A stretch of 64,000 nucleotides of DNA from CAZTVF01 sp964616985 (GCA_964616985.1 CAZTVF010000008.1:1-64000); one strand, 5' to 3'; shown: positions 7,976-16,740, numbered from the stretch's first letter. Numbers and translations are program-made. Notes: a model not told the origin generated them from the sequence alone.

Positions 7976-9304
7976 ATGGCCGATGTAGACCGTGCCCTGT
8001 GGCAAGGCATCATTCAGCAGGTGGTGTCTTCCGGCGGAAACATCATCCGACCGTGGTTCACGCAGCTCGAGCCGCTGTCGCTGGAGCATGGGCTCCTGGA
8101 GATCCAGGTGCCCGGCAAGGTGGAGCAGGACTACTGCCGCCGCCACGCGACGCGACTGTTCACCGAGGCCGCACAGGCCGCCACCGGCCGCCTCGTCGGC
8201 GTGTGCTTCCTCACCGCGGCGGAATCGGCCCGCCACGCGGCCGACCCGATGGCCCCGGCGGCCGCCCCCGAGGCCATCGAGCCTTTCTCGGCCGACCACA
8301 GCTTCGACACTTTCGTCACCGGCCCCTGCAATCGCCTCGCCCACGCCGCCTGCATGGCCGTGTGCGACTCGCCGGGCAGGGCGTACAACCCGTTGTTCAT
8401 CCACGGTTCAGCCGGGCTGGGCAAGACGCACCTGCTGCAGGCCACCTGCCGGCGGATCCAGGCCGAGAACGTGGGCGTCAAGATCGCGTACCTGTCGTGC
8501 GAGACGTTCGTGAACCACTTCATCGAAGCGGTTGAGCACGGCAAGCTGCACGAGTTCCGCTACCGCTACCGCCAGGCGGGCGTGCTGGTCATCGACGACA
8601 TTCAATTCCTCTCGCACCACGAGCAGTCGCAGGAGGAATTCTTCCACACGTTCAACACGCTGTACCAGTCGAACAACCAGATCATCCTCTCCAGCGACCG
8701 CGGCCCCGAGCAGATCCCGCACCTGGAGGAACGCCTCATCAGCCGCTTCCACAGCGGCATGGTGGCCCGCGTCGACCGCCCCTGCTACGAGACGCGCGTG
8801 GCCATCGTGAAGAAGAAGGCCCGCCTGCGGAACATCGAGCTGCCCGAAGAGGTGGCCTGCTTTATCGCCGGCTCGATCGAATCCAACACCCGCGAGCTCG
8901 AAGGCGCCATCGCCAAGGTGGCCATGCTGTCGCAGGTGACCGACCGGGCGATCGACCTGGCGCTGGCCGAGGAGGCGCTGGGCGGCGAGCCCCGCGCCGC
9001 CAAGGGCGAGGTCACCATCGAAGACATTCTGCAGGCTGTCACCACGCGATACAACGTGCGGCTGTCGGACCTGCAGTCCAAGCGTCGCAGCCGGTCGATC
9101 GCGTTCCCGCGCCAGGTATGCATGTACCTCGCCCGCTCGCTGACCCGCCACAGCCTCGAGGAGATCGGGGGCTACTTCGGCGGGCGCGATCACACGACCG
9201 TGCTGTACGCCAACCGCGCCATCGAGGAGCAGAAGACGGCCGACCCGCAGTTCCAGGCGACCATCGACCTGCTCGTTCAGGAAATACAGTCGAGCAAGAA
9301 CTAG
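7976..9304 (+). CDS. dnaA: Chromosomal replication initiator DnaA
   Basis: A 442-residue DnaA, which binds DnaA boxes and opens the origin in its ATP form. Domain I is recognisable at the N-terminus (WFTQLEPLSLEHGLLEIQVP), followed by a short linker. The AAA+ domain has Walker A GSAGLGKTH near residue 143 and Walker B VIDDIQF near 204. The C-terminal DNA-binding domain ends with the family signature GRDHTTVLYANRAIE. The ATG at 7976 was chosen because GGGGAG lies 8 bases upstream; an upstream in-frame start at 7931 lacks support. The gene is monocistronic, with an intrinsic terminator after it. No recF, dnaN or rpmH is next to it, unlike the common dnaA neighbourhood. Confidence 0.96.
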   Translation: MADVDRALWQGIIQQVVSSGGNIIRPWFTQLEPLSLEHGLLEIQVPGKVEQDYCRRHATRLFTEAAQAATGRLVGVCFLTAAESARHAADPMAPAAAPEAIEPFSADHSFDTFVTGPCNRLAHAACMAVCDSPGRAYNPLFIHGSAGLGKTHLLQATCRRIQAENVGVKIAYLSCETFVNHFIEAVEHGKLHEFRYRYRQAGVLVIDDIQFLSHHEQSQEEFFHTFNTLYQSNNQIILSSDRGPEQIPHLEERLISRFHSGMVARVDRPCYETRVAIVKKKARLRNIELPEEVACFIAGSIESNTRELEGAIAKVAMLSQVTDRAIDLALAEEALGGEPRAAKGEVTIEDILQAVTTRYNVRLSDLQSKRRSRSIAFPRQVCMYLARSLTRHSLEEIGGYFGGRDHTTVLYANRAIEEQKTADPQFQATIDLLVQEIQSSKN

Positions 9305-9375
9305 ATACTGTCCACAACGGCGTGTGGTGGCCTTCCGAGGCCGCCGCCCAATAACGCTCTGCAGCGGACCGAATT

Positions 9376-9409
9376 CGCCGCCGGCACCTGTCGGCGGCGT
9401 TTTCATTTC
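9376..9409 (+). terminator. Intrinsic terminator after dnaA
   Basis: CGCCGCCGG and a complementary CGGCGGCG enclose a short loop and are followed by TTTTCATTT. It lies about 70 bases after the dnaA stop. Confidence 0.75.
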
Positions 9410-10311
9410 TGTGATAAGCATGGACCGCCGCTCTGACAGGCGGCACGGTGCGTGGCAAGCCACGCACCCTACCAGGCTGGGAGGCCGCCACCCGGAAGTT
9501 GTGTAGACACTATTGGCCGAAGGCATGGGGGGCCTTCCGCCATGCGCTGCCGTGTCTTTCGCACCGACCATCCACAGCCGGCCCGGCTACTGGCTACCAA
9601 CCACCGGCTACGGCGCGTCGGTATTCCGACGCGCTCCTAGGTGGATTTCTTAACAGGCAGTCGTGGAGAACACCTTAGGAACCTGTAGGTGCTGGGGGAG
9701 TTTGACGGCGCAATGCTCGGGAAGAACCGGCCGCCGCGATGGGGGAAATCCCGATGTCGGCCTCAGCCATACCAGAGACGACAGCGCCGCCGACAGGTTA
9801 TCCACATCGGTAAATTCACGCCGAAGGCAGCGCAAACGACAACCGCGGCGGGGGTTGAATTCCCAACCGCGAAGGTATCAACAGAACCAACAGGCCCTAC
9901 CAGGGAATACTGCTGGTTTTATATCTATACTATAAGACTCATGCGGGCTCTCGCCCACATCGTCATCCTCTCATCGGCAACAACCCCGTGAGACCTTTAG
10001 GCCGATGTGGGAAGAATCCGCCAATGAACCGGAATAAACCCCCGATGCGTCTGTGCCCGTCTCCCCTAAGAGGAATGTGCAAAGAATCGCACCTTGAACG
10101 GGATCGGCGATGCGATTGCTCCAGGATCGAATATGTCGGGGGTTAAACGGATGTGCCCGAACTCTCTGTCAACAGTTGGGCGTCTCGCCCTCTAACGATT
10201 TCCCTCAGTCGTCCAAAACAGCAAACATGTCAGCCCATGGCGGAAGCCATGGGGTCCCATGATCCTCGCCGATCTCTGGCCCCGTCAGGGGCGACACTCC
10301 GTTACGCCCGG
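9410..10311. other. Gene-free region after dnaA, candidate oriC
   Basis: About 900 bases without a supportable gene. A perfect DnaA box TTATCCACA lies at 9798-9806, and the stretch near 9910-9945 (TTTTATATCTATACTATAA) is far richer in A and T than its surroundings and could unwind. Another feature is an imperfect palindrome GTGCGTGGCAAGCCACGCAC at 9449-9468. Only one perfect box was seen, so the origin assignment is tentative. Confidence 0.4.
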
Positions 10312-10965
10312 TCAGACGTACTTCATCCGCACGGCGCTGTGGAAGGGCCGGCCTTGCGCGATGTACTTGCGTTCGAAGTTGGTGCCGACGAGTTCGCCTT
10401 CGTGGTCGCTCATGCGGGGCATGGGGACGGTGGCGAAGCCCTTGGCGTGGGCCAGGACGCCGCGGATGTGGCTGAAGTAGTCGCGATGGTCGGTCACGAT
10501 GATCAACTGCCCGCCGGGCTTGAGCACCCGCCACACCTGCTCGATGAAGGCCGGCTGGATCAGCCGCCGGCGATGGTGCCTTGCCTTGGGCCACGGGTCG
10601 GGAAAATAGACGTGCACGCGCCAAAGGCTGTCAGCAGCCAGGCAGGTTTTCACGAACGGGCCCGCATCGGTGCGGAGCATTCGCACGTTGGTGTAGTTCG
10701 CGCGCTTGAGGCGGTCGGCCGCATAGGAGCAGTACGCCCGCGCCCACTCGAGGCCCAGGAAGTTGACCTCGGGCCTCGCCGCCGCCCGCGCCATCAGAAA
10801 CGTGCCCTTGCCCGAGCCGATTTCCAGTTCGACGGGGTGCGTATTGCCGAAGACGGCGGCCAGGTCGAGCGGCCCGTGCGTGACGGCCTCGTCCAGCAGC
10901 ACGCCGGCGGTATCCCAGTTGGTGCTGCGGCCGTGAGACAGGTGTTTCGGTGAATCCATTCGCAT
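10312..10965 (-). CDS. trmB: tRNA (guanine-N7-)-methyltransferase TrmB
   Basis: A 217-residue SAM-dependent enzyme that makes m7G46 in tRNA. The SAM-binding motif ELEIGSGKGTF is followed by the family hallmark VHVYFPDPWPKARHHRRR and by GGQLIIVTDH. Length and motif order fit TrmB. The ATG at 10965 is preceded by no Shine-Dalgarno sequence but by a promoter-like pair ending 6 bases upstream; a second ATG two codons later is possible. It lies downstream of yajC but has its own promoter, with a terminator between. Confidence 0.92.
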   Translation of the reverse strand: MRMDSPKHLSHGRSTNWDTAGVLLDEAVTHGPLDLAAVFGNTHPVELEIGSGKGTFLMARAAARPEVNFLGLEWARAYCSYAADRLKRANYTNVRMLRTDAGPFVKTCLAADSLWRVHVYFPDPWPKARHHRRRLIQPAFIEQVWRVLKPGGQLIIVTDHRDYFSHIRGVLAHAKGFATVPMPRMSDHEGELVGTNFERKYIAQGRPFHSAVRMKYV

Positions 10966-10971
10966 AGTGCG

Positions 10972-11000
10972 AGGATAGTCGCCACGGGGGCATCATGCAA
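10972..11000 (-). promoter_or_regulatory. Promoter for trmB, leaderless type
   Basis: Minus strand TTGCAT (10995-11000), 17 bases, TATCCT (10972-10977), 6 bases, ATG at 10965. Same geometry as at GH38, tgt and the histidine kinase. Confidence 0.55.
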
Positions 11001-11027
11001 TACGTCGCGCGGAGAGCGGGCGGCGGC

Positions 11028-11072
11028 TCGGTGGCGCCTTCGCACCCCCAAACGAGTTTGGGGGTGGCACCG
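11028..11072. repeat. Single CACCCCCAAAC-family palindrome
   Basis: Core at 11043-11066, preceded by CTCGGTGGCGCCTTCG and followed by GCACCG. It belongs to the subtype with GCCGCCTTCG before the core. Confidence 0.8.
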
Positions 11073-11122
11073 AAACGGCCCCGGATGGCCCCGGATGTCA
11101 CCGAAATGGCACGGCATGGTGC

Positions 11123-11165
11123 ACAAATAAAGAAGCGGGCTGCGATGGTCTTCACCGCAGCCCGC
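11123..11165 (-). terminator. Intrinsic terminator after yajC
   Basis: GCGGGCTGCG (11135-11144) pairs with CGCAGCCCGC (11156-11165). Read on the minus strand the hairpin is followed by TTCTTTATTTG. It lies 24 bases after the yajC stop. Confidence 0.75.
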
Positions 11166-11188
11166 GCGATTCACTTTGCGTGACGGTC

Positions 11189-11698
11189 TTACTTCTTCTC
11201 TTCGGTCTTGGCCTCGCCGACGGTGTGGATGGCCGAGGGCACGAAGTGCATGCGGACGTTGTTCTGCTCGTCCACCTTCACGACGATCTCGTTTTCCTTG
11301 ACCTCGATGATCGTGCCGATGATGCCGCCGATCGTGGTCACGCGGTCGCCCTTCTTCATGTTGTTGATCATTTCCTTGCGCTTGCTCTCCTGCTTCTTGC
11401 GGCTGCGGCTGGTCATGAGGAAGAACACGAGCACGACGCCCAGCAGCAGGAACATGCCGTACTGCTCAAAGAAGCTCGGCGGGGGCTTGGGGCCCGCGGG
11501 GCCGGGGCTGTTGGCGTCCGCGGCCTGCCCGGCGGCGGGCGAACCGGCCGGAGCGGCGGTCGGGGCGGGCGTGCCGGTCTGGATCGGAGTGATGATGGTT
11601 TCGGGGCCGGCGGCCGGCTTGGTCTGGGCCAGGACAGGCATGGCCAGCAGGGCCACGGCCGCCACCAGCAAGCCAACGACGTTCTTGCGATTCTGCAT
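11189..11698 (-). CDS. yajC: Preprotein translocase subunit YajC
   Basis: A 169-residue YajC, the small inner-membrane partner of SecDF at the Sec translocon. The YajC core is the C-terminal half: a membrane helix (YGMFLLLGVVLVFFLMTSR) followed by KKGDRVTTIGGIIGTI and a VKVDEQNNVRM strand. It is longer than the usual 90-120 residues because a signal-peptide-like first helix ending near PVLAQ and a Pro/Ala-rich linker of about 50 residues precede the core. The start at 11698 has AAAGGAAA just upstream. It lies downstream of tgt, the classic partner, but an oxidoreductase gene and a repeat pair separate them. secD is not next to it. Confidence 0.9.
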   Translation of the reverse strand: MQNRKNVVGLLVAAVALLAMPVLAQTKPAAGPETIITPIQTGTPAPTAAPAGSPAAGQAADANSPGPAGPKPPPSFFEQYGMFLLLGVVLVFFLMTSRSRKKQESKRKEMINNMKKGDRVTTIGGIIGTIIEVKENEIVVKVDEQNNVRMHFVPSAIHTVGEAKTEEKK

Positions 11699-11825
11699 GA
11701 GGTTTCCTTTCAACATTGTGTCCGGTGATTGTCACCGAAGACCGTTGCGGCGTCAACCACAACGGCTCTCAATGATATTACGGCCGTGGGCGCGACGCGG
11801 CGTCTGGCTTCGGAGGAAGGCATTG

Positions 11826-12052
11826 TCCACGGATTACACTGATTACACCGAAAGAGAGAAAGGAAGCCTTATTCGGTTCCGGTGGCGATAGCGAGGACTC
11901 GCTCCAGGTGCCCAGGATGCCCAAGAATAGTTCGGAGAAGAACGGGCACCCGCCATAACTATGGGAGAATGATCGGCACGGGCTGATACTGAAGAGATGG
12001 TGGCTCGCGAAGCTCTTCTTCTCTTCTCTGTGTAATCCGTGTAATCTGTGGA
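11826..12052. repeat. Inverted pair of GATTACAC-type repeat
   Basis: The left arm 11826-11866 begins CACGGATTACACTGATTACA and the right arm 12013-12052 is its inverse with a few changes (TGTAATCCGTGTAATCTGTG). Each arm is itself a degenerate repeat of GATTACAC. The pair fills most of the 364-base space between yajC and the oxidoreductase; no gene is seen there. Confidence 0.75.
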
Positions 12053-12062
12053 TCTCTCCGAG

Positions 12063-13094
12063 CTAGAGCGTCACCACCTGCCCCGTCTTGAGCGAGCGCA
12101 GGATCGCGTCGAGGAGTTGAAGGTTCTCGAGGCCTTCGCCGGCGGTGCAGACATTCGCCTTGCGGGCGGTGATGGTGTTGATGAATCGCTGGTGCTGCTC
12201 CAGGAAGCCCAGGTGCCCGGTGGAGGCCAGCTGGCCGTTGATGACGATGTTGGTCGTGAACAGGCCGTCGCCGCTGTACATCTTCAGCGAGCCCGCGCCC
12301 TCGGGGGCCCAGGGGTCCGACTCGATCTTGCCGTGCGTGCCCACGATGCCGAAGAAGCTGTTGTAGGGCGCCTTGGTCACTTCGCTGAGGTTCAGCGAGA
12401 GCTTCACGCCGTTGTCCATCTCCACGATCGTGTTCACCACGTCCGGCAGGTGGCCCTTGCGCAAGGGGCCCGTGCCCCCGATGGGGCCGCCGAACGCGCA
12501 CACGCGCCCGTAATGGCCGCCGGCGATGTAGGCCATCATGTCGTAGTAGTGGCAGCAGCAGTCGAACAGCTTGCCGCCGCCCAGCTCGGGGTTGTTCCGC
12601 CAGTCGCCGGGGGCGGGGCTGTAGGGCACGAACATGTTGAACCACAGCAGCACCACCTCGCCCAGCTCGCCCGAGGCGATGATCTGGCGGCACTTGTCCA
12701 CCAGTTGGCTCGAGCGGACGCAGAAGCCGATCTGCGTGACGGTCCTGGCCTTGGCGGCGGCGGCCGCGATGGCCTTGCCGTCGGCCAGCGTGTGCGCGAG
12801 GGGCTTTTCCAGGAACAGGTGCTTGCCCGCCTTGATGACGGCCAGGGCGACGTCCTTGTGGCCGGCCGGCGGGGTGGCCACGACGACGGCGTCGAGATCA
12901 TCCCGCGCGAGCATGTCCTTGAGGTTGGTGTAGCACTGCGATTCGTTGAGCTTGTACGCGTCGCGAACGCCGGCCAGGCGCTTGGCGTCCAGGTCGCACC
13001 CCGCCGTGAGCTGGGCCTGCGGCAGCGCCGTAATCGGGTGAATGTGGGTCGAGCCGTGCTTGAGGCCGACGATGCCGTAACGAACCTTCTTCAC
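12063..13094 (-). CDS. Gfo/Idh/MocA family oxidoreductase
   Basis: A 343-residue NAD(P)-dependent sugar oxidoreductase. The N-terminal Rossmann fold starts VRYGIVGLKHGSTH, the VVVATPPAGHKD strand follows, and the EKPL motif (LFLEKPLAHT, near residue 95) carries the Lys typical of the family. The substrate is unknown. The GTG start lies one base after the tgt stop and has AAGGAG 6 bases upstream, so the gene is cotranscribed with tgt. A sugar oxidoreductase between tgt and yajC is unexpected, since those two genes are usually neighbours. Confidence 0.85.
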   Translation of the reverse strand: MKKVRYGIVGLKHGSTHIHPITALPQAQLTAGCDLDAKRLAGVRDAYKLNESQCYTNLKDMLARDDLDAVVVATPPAGHKDVALAVIKAGKHLFLEKPLAHTLADGKAIAAAAAKARTVTQIGFCVRSSQLVDKCRQIIASGELGEVVLLWFNMFVPYSPAPGDWRNNPELGGGKLFDCCCHYYDMMAYIAGGHYGRVCAFGGPIGGTGPLRKGHLPDVVNTIVEMDNGVKLSLNLSEVTKAPYNSFFGIVGTHGKIESDPWAPEGAGSLKMYSGDGLFTTNIVINGQLASTGHLGFLEQHQRFINTITARKANVCTAGEGLENLQLLDAILRSLKTGQVVTL

Positions 13095-13095
13095 G

Positions 13096-14256
13096 TCATG
13101 CTCCTTGTTCTGAATCTTCGATCTCGTCCTGCTGGGCGTACAGCTGCGACTCCCACCGGGCCGCCTGGGCGGCGAAGGTGCCGGCGGCGATGGCGGTGCG
13201 GATGGCGGCCAGGAATTCGGCGAACCAGTGCAGGTTGTGAATGCTCAGCAGCGTGGGCCCCAGCATCTCCTTGGCCGCGAACAGGTGCCGCAGCGTGCCG
13301 CGCGAATAGTTGCGGCAAGTGAAGCACCCGCACGCCTCGTCCAGCGGGCGGGGGTCCTTGGTGTACTTGGCGTTCCGCAGCCGCATGCGGCCGGCCCAGG
13401 TGAAGGCCTGCGCGTTGCGCCCGTTGCGGGTGGGCATGACGCAATCGAACATGTCCACGCCGCGCAGCACCGCGTGCAGAATGTCGCGCGGCTCGCCCAC
13501 GCCCATGAGGTACCGCGGCTTGGCCGCCGGCAGCAGGTTGTGAATGTCCTCCAGCACGGCCACCATCGCCTCGTGCCCCTCGCCGACGGACAGGCCGCCG
13601 ATGGCGTAGCCCGGCGTGTCGAGCTTGACCAGCGCCTCGGCCGACCGCGCACGCAGGTCGCGGTGCACGCCGCCCTGCTGGATGGGGAACAGCGCCTGCT
13701 CGTTGCCCTGGGCCGAGAGGCACGACGACGCCTCCCACGCCTGCTTGCACAGCGCCGCCCAGGCCGCGCTGCGGTTGACGGCCGAGAGGACGGCGTCCTT
13801 CGGCGCGTCGTGCGGCGGGCATTCGTCGAGCTGCATGATGACGTCGGCGCCCAGCAGGCGCTGCACGTCCATGGCCTTGTGGGGCGTGAGCTCGAGGTTG
13901 GCCCCGTCGATGTGCGACTGGAACACGACGCGCTGGTCGTCGATCTTCCGCAGGTGGGCCAGCGAGAACACCTGGTAGCCGCCGCTGTCGGTCAGCATCG
14001 GCCCGTCCCAGGCCATCATCTTGTGCACGCCGCCCAGGGCGGCGACGATCTCGGCCCCCGGGCGCGTCATCAGGTGGTACGTGTTGGAGAGCACCATCTG
14101 CGTGCCGGCAGCGCGGAGCTGGTCGGGCGTGACGCCCTTGACCGTGCCCGCGGTGCCGACGGGCATGAAGACGGGCGTGAGCACTTGGCCGTGCGCCGTC
14201 GTCAGCCGCCCGCAGCGGGCGCGGCCCTCGGTGGCCGTGATGTCAAAACGAAGCAT
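13096..14256 (-). CDS. tgt: Queuine/preQ1 tRNA-guanine transglycosylase
   Basis: A 386-residue enzyme that exchanges guanine 34 for preQ1 in tRNAs with GUN anticodons. Seen are TPVFMPVGTAGTVKGV, the substrate-binding DSGGYQVFS (Asp near residue 88), the nucleophile region DMFDCVMPTR near 270, and the zinc site CGCFTC with a downstream His in IHNLHW. The start at 14256 (MLRFDITATEG) matches family N-termini; the longer frame to 14274 is less likely. No Shine-Dalgarno sequence is present; a promoter-like pair ends 6 bases before this ATG. The next gene starts one base after the stop. Confidence 0.95.
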   Translation of the reverse strand: MLRFDITATEGRARCGRLTTAHGQVLTPVFMPVGTAGTVKGVTPDQLRAAGTQMVLSNTYHLMTRPGAEIVAALGGVHKMMAWDGPMLTDSGGYQVFSLAHLRKIDDQRVVFQSHIDGANLELTPHKAMDVQRLLGADVIMQLDECPPHDAPKDAVLSAVNRSAAWAALCKQAWEASSCLSAQGNEQALFPIQQGGVHRDLRARSAEALVKLDTPGYAIGGLSVGEGHEAMVAVLEDIHNLLPAAKPRYLMGVGEPRDILHAVLRGVDMFDCVMPTRNGRNAQAFTWAGRMRLRNAKYTKDPRPLDEACGCFTCRNYSRGTLRHLFAAKEMLGPTLLSIHNLHWFAEFLAAIRTAIAAGTFAAQAARWESQLYAQQDEIEDSEQGA

Positions 14257-14262
14257 GGCTAG

Positions 14263-14291
14263 AGAATAGGGCACCAGAGGGGATTCGCAAA
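14263..14291 (-). promoter_or_regulatory. Promoter for tgt, leaderless type
   Basis: Minus strand TTTGCG (14286-14291), 17 bases, TATTCT (14263-14268), 6 bases, ATG at 14256. Its -35 overlaps the -35 of the divergent serS promoter. Confidence 0.55.
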
Positions 14292-14313
14292 GATGATTTT
14301 GTCCTGTTACAAT
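14284..14313 (+). promoter_or_regulatory. Possible serS promoter
   Basis: TTCGCA (14284-14289), 18 bases, TACAAT (14308-14313). The leader of about 160 bases then holds small hairpins, such as ACGGCCATCTTGGCCGT near 14350. Confidence 0.4.
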
Positions 14314-14479
14314 GGGCGGCCGAATCCCGGTGCTGCTCCACCCGTAACACGGCCATCTTGGCCGTGCGTCGCACGATCGTCTCGGTCGTGCACCCTTGGG
14401 TTACAGGGAAAGAGCAAGGCCGGGACGGCGATGCGACGCGCGGGCGAGACGCCCGTGCTACGAAACAGAAGGATCCATC

Positions 14480-15823
14480 ATGATCGACATCAAGGCGTTG
14501 CGGGCGGATGCGGACAAGTTCATCCAGGGTGCGGCGGCGAAGAAGATCGACGTCGACATCCCGGCCATCCTCGAGCTGGACCGGCAGATCGTCGCCGCCG
14601 GCAAGGAGCTGCAGGACATCCGCACCGCGCAGAACGTGGCCGGCAAGGAGATCGCCAAGCTTCAGGGCGATGCGAAGAAGGCGGCCGTCGAGAAGATGGC
14701 CTCGCTGAAGGCGCGGGCGAAGGAACTGGACGAGCAGGTCGCGGCGCTGGAGCCGCGCTTCAACGAGATGCTGATGGTCGTGCCCCAGCCGCCCGACGCC
14801 GACGTGCCCGTCGGCCAGAGCGCCGAGGACAACAAGGAGATCCGCCGCTGGAACTCGCCGTGGTTCGACACGAGCAAGAGCTTCGCCGACAACAAGGGCT
14901 TCGCGCCCAAGACGCACATCGAGCTGGGGATGGCCCTGGGCATGTTCGACTTCGAGCGCGGCGTGAAGATGGCCGGCTCGCGCAGCTACGTGCTGATGGG
15001 TCGCGGCATGCAGCTGCACCAGGCCGTGCTGCGGATGGCGTTCGACTACATGGTCAACGAGCAGGGCTTCACGCCCATCTCGGTGCCGGTGCTGGTCCGC
15101 GAGGAGATGATGCTCGGCACGGGCTTTTTCCCGTTCGGCAAGGAGCAGGCGTACGAGATCAAGGAGAGCCAGCGCGGCGGCGGGTACGACGTGTACCTCA
15201 CCGGCACGGGCGAGGTGGGCCTGATGGGCCTTCACCAGGGCGAGATCCTCGACGGGGCCACGCTGCCGCGGAGATATGTCACCGTCTCCACGTGTTTCCG
15301 CCGCGAGGCCGGCGCCGCCGGTAAGGACACCGCCGGCCTCTACCGCATCCACCAGTTCGACAAGGTCGAGCAGGTCGTGCTGTGCGAGGCCGACGAGACC
15401 CAGAGCCGCGCGTGGCACAAGAAGATGATCGGCTTCGTCGAGAACATCCTCCAGCGCCTCGAGATCCCCTACCGCCTGCTGCAGTGCTGCACCGCGGACC
15501 TGGGCCCCAAGAACGCCGACATGATCGACATCGAATCGTGGATGCCCGGGCGCGGGAAGGAAGACGCCTCCGGCCGCCCCATGGGCGAGTACGGCGAGAC
15601 GCACTCGGCCAGCCGCCTGTACGACTACCAGTGCCGCCGCCTCAACCTCCGCTATCGCGACGCGGACAAGAAGGCCGTCATCTGCCACTCGCTGAACAAC
15701 ACGGTGCTGGCCAGCCCCCGCGTGCTGATCCCCATCATGGAACTGTACCAGAACGCCGACGGCACGATCACCGTCCCCGCCGCCCTTCGCCCCTACATGG
15801 GCGGGGTGGACAAGATCGCGTAG
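14480..15823 (+). CDS. serS: Seryl-tRNA synthetase
   Basis: A 447-residue class II aminoacyl-tRNA synthetase that charges tRNA-Ser. The N-terminal 110 residues form the long helical arm (coiled coil) that contacts the tRNA variable arm. Motif 2 reads STCFRREAGAAGKDTAGLYR near residue 268 and motif 3 reads LNNTVLASPRVLIPIMELYQ near the end. The LNNT..ASPR form of motif 3 differs from the proteobacterial LNGSGLAVGRT. The start at 14480 follows AGAAGGA and matches the family N-terminus (MIDIKALR); the open frame extends further upstream without support. Confidence 0.96.
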   Translation: MIDIKALRADADKFIQGAAAKKIDVDIPAILELDRQIVAAGKELQDIRTAQNVAGKEIAKLQGDAKKAAVEKMASLKARAKELDEQVAALEPRFNEMLMVVPQPPDADVPVGQSAEDNKEIRRWNSPWFDTSKSFADNKGFAPKTHIELGMALGMFDFERGVKMAGSRSYVLMGRGMQLHQAVLRMAFDYMVNEQGFTPISVPVLVREEMMLGTGFFPFGKEQAYEIKESQRGGGYDVYLTGTGEVGLMGLHQGEILDGATLPRRYVTVSTCFRREAGAAGKDTAGLYRIHQFDKVEQVVLCEADETQSRAWHKKMIGFVENILQRLEIPYRLLQCCTADLGPKNADMIDIESWMPGRGKEDASGRPMGEYGETHSASRLYDYQCRRLNLRYRDADKKAVICHSLNNTVLASPRVLIPIMELYQNADGTITVPAALRPYMGGVDKIA

Positions 15824-15830
15824 GAGAAGG

Positions 15831-15990
15831 GATCAGGGAGCAGGGTATAGGGACCAGGCCATAGGGGTGGCAGCCTTCCCAGGCCGCCGCCAAGGCTGTT
15901 GCCGTGTCCCGACGAACGGATGCTTGCAGGCTCGTTTCAGCGGACGCTTAACCCGTATTCCCCGATCCCCAGTCCCTAATCCCTAAACCC
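15831..15990. repeat. Inverted pair of GGGATCAGGGA-type repeat
   Basis: A left arm of GGGATCAGGGAGCAGGG type (15831-15863) faces a right arm reading CCCCGATCCCCAGTCCCTAA (about 15949-15990). Between them lies a copy of the GGTGGC..CCTTCCCAGGCCGCC palindrome (15866-15890). Similar AGGCAATAGG text occurs near 24299 and 42575. The right arm runs into the stop of surE. Confidence 0.6.
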
Positions 15991-16740
15991 TTCCCTAAGG
16001 CTCACAAGCCGGTCGTGATTCGTCATGTCCACGTGCAGGGGCGTGATGGTGATGTAGCCGTCGTTCATGGCCTCGACGTCGCAGTCGGCCTGGGGATGGA
16101 AGCTGTACTTGTCGCCGAGCTTGTACCGCTCGATCAACGGGTCGTCGCCGTGCGCGAGGTACGTGTCCTCCATGCCGGCCGTCGACTGCGGCACGACGCG
16201 GATGCCCTTGGGCTCGCCCTTGTCCAGCGTCGGGATGTTCACGTTGATCAGGTCGCCCCTGGCCAGCCCGCCCTCGAGCAGCTGGTCGAGAACCTCGCGA
16301 CACAGGCCGGCGGCGCGGACGTAGTCGATCGCCCCGCCCGACGCGCTGGCCGAGAACGCGACGGCGGGGATGCCGAACATCGCCGCCTCGGCCGCCGCCG
16401 CCACCGTGCCGGAATAGAACACGTTGATGCCGACATTGGCGCCCGCGTTTATGCCGCTGAGCACCAGGTCCGGCGGCTCGGGCAACAGGATGCGAATGGC
16501 CAGCCGCACGCAGTCGGCCGGGCGGCCGTCGACGCTGATGCCCAGGAACTCGCGGCCCTCGCCGGGCACGGTGAGGCGCTTGACCATCAGCGGCTGGTGC
16601 ACCGTGATGGCGTGGCCGGCCGCCGACTGCGGCGAATCGGGCGCCACCACGCTCACCATGCCCATGTCATCCACCGCCGCCCTCAGCGCCGCCAGCCCCG
16701 GCGCCGTGATCCCATCATCATTGCTGACCAGAATTCTCAT
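15976..16740 (-). CDS. surE: 5'/3'-nucleotidase SurE
   Basis: A 254-residue metal-dependent nucleoside monophosphate phosphatase. The N-terminus MRILVSNDDGITAPG contains the DD metal site of SurE, followed by VVAPDSPQSAAGHAIT and the SGINAGANVGINVFYSGTVA signature near residue 100. It removes phosphate from nucleoside monophosphates, a repair or stress role. The ATG at 16740 was preferred over a GTG two codons earlier because family proteins start at this Met. No clear Shine-Dalgarno sequence is present; TAAACT lies 7 bases upstream, so a leaderless start is possible but the -35 is weak. Confidence 0.94.
   Translation of the reverse strand: MRILVSNDDGITAPGLAALRAAVDDMGMVSVVAPDSPQSAAGHAITVHQPLMVKRLTVPGEGREFLGISVDGRPADCVRLAIRILLPEPPDLVLSGINAGANVGINVFYSGTVAAAAEAAMFGIPAVAFSASASGGAIDYVRAAGLCREVLDQLLEGGLARGDLINVNIPTLDKGEPKGIRVVPQSTAGMEDTYLAHGDDPLIERYKLGDKYSFHPQADCDVEAMNDGYITITPLHVDMTNHDRLVSLREGFRD

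Noticed and set aside
9663..9991. Two overlapping short plus-strand frames after dnaA
   Set aside because: No Shine-Dalgarno sequence, Arg/Gln-rich composition without motif, and the region has origin-like features.
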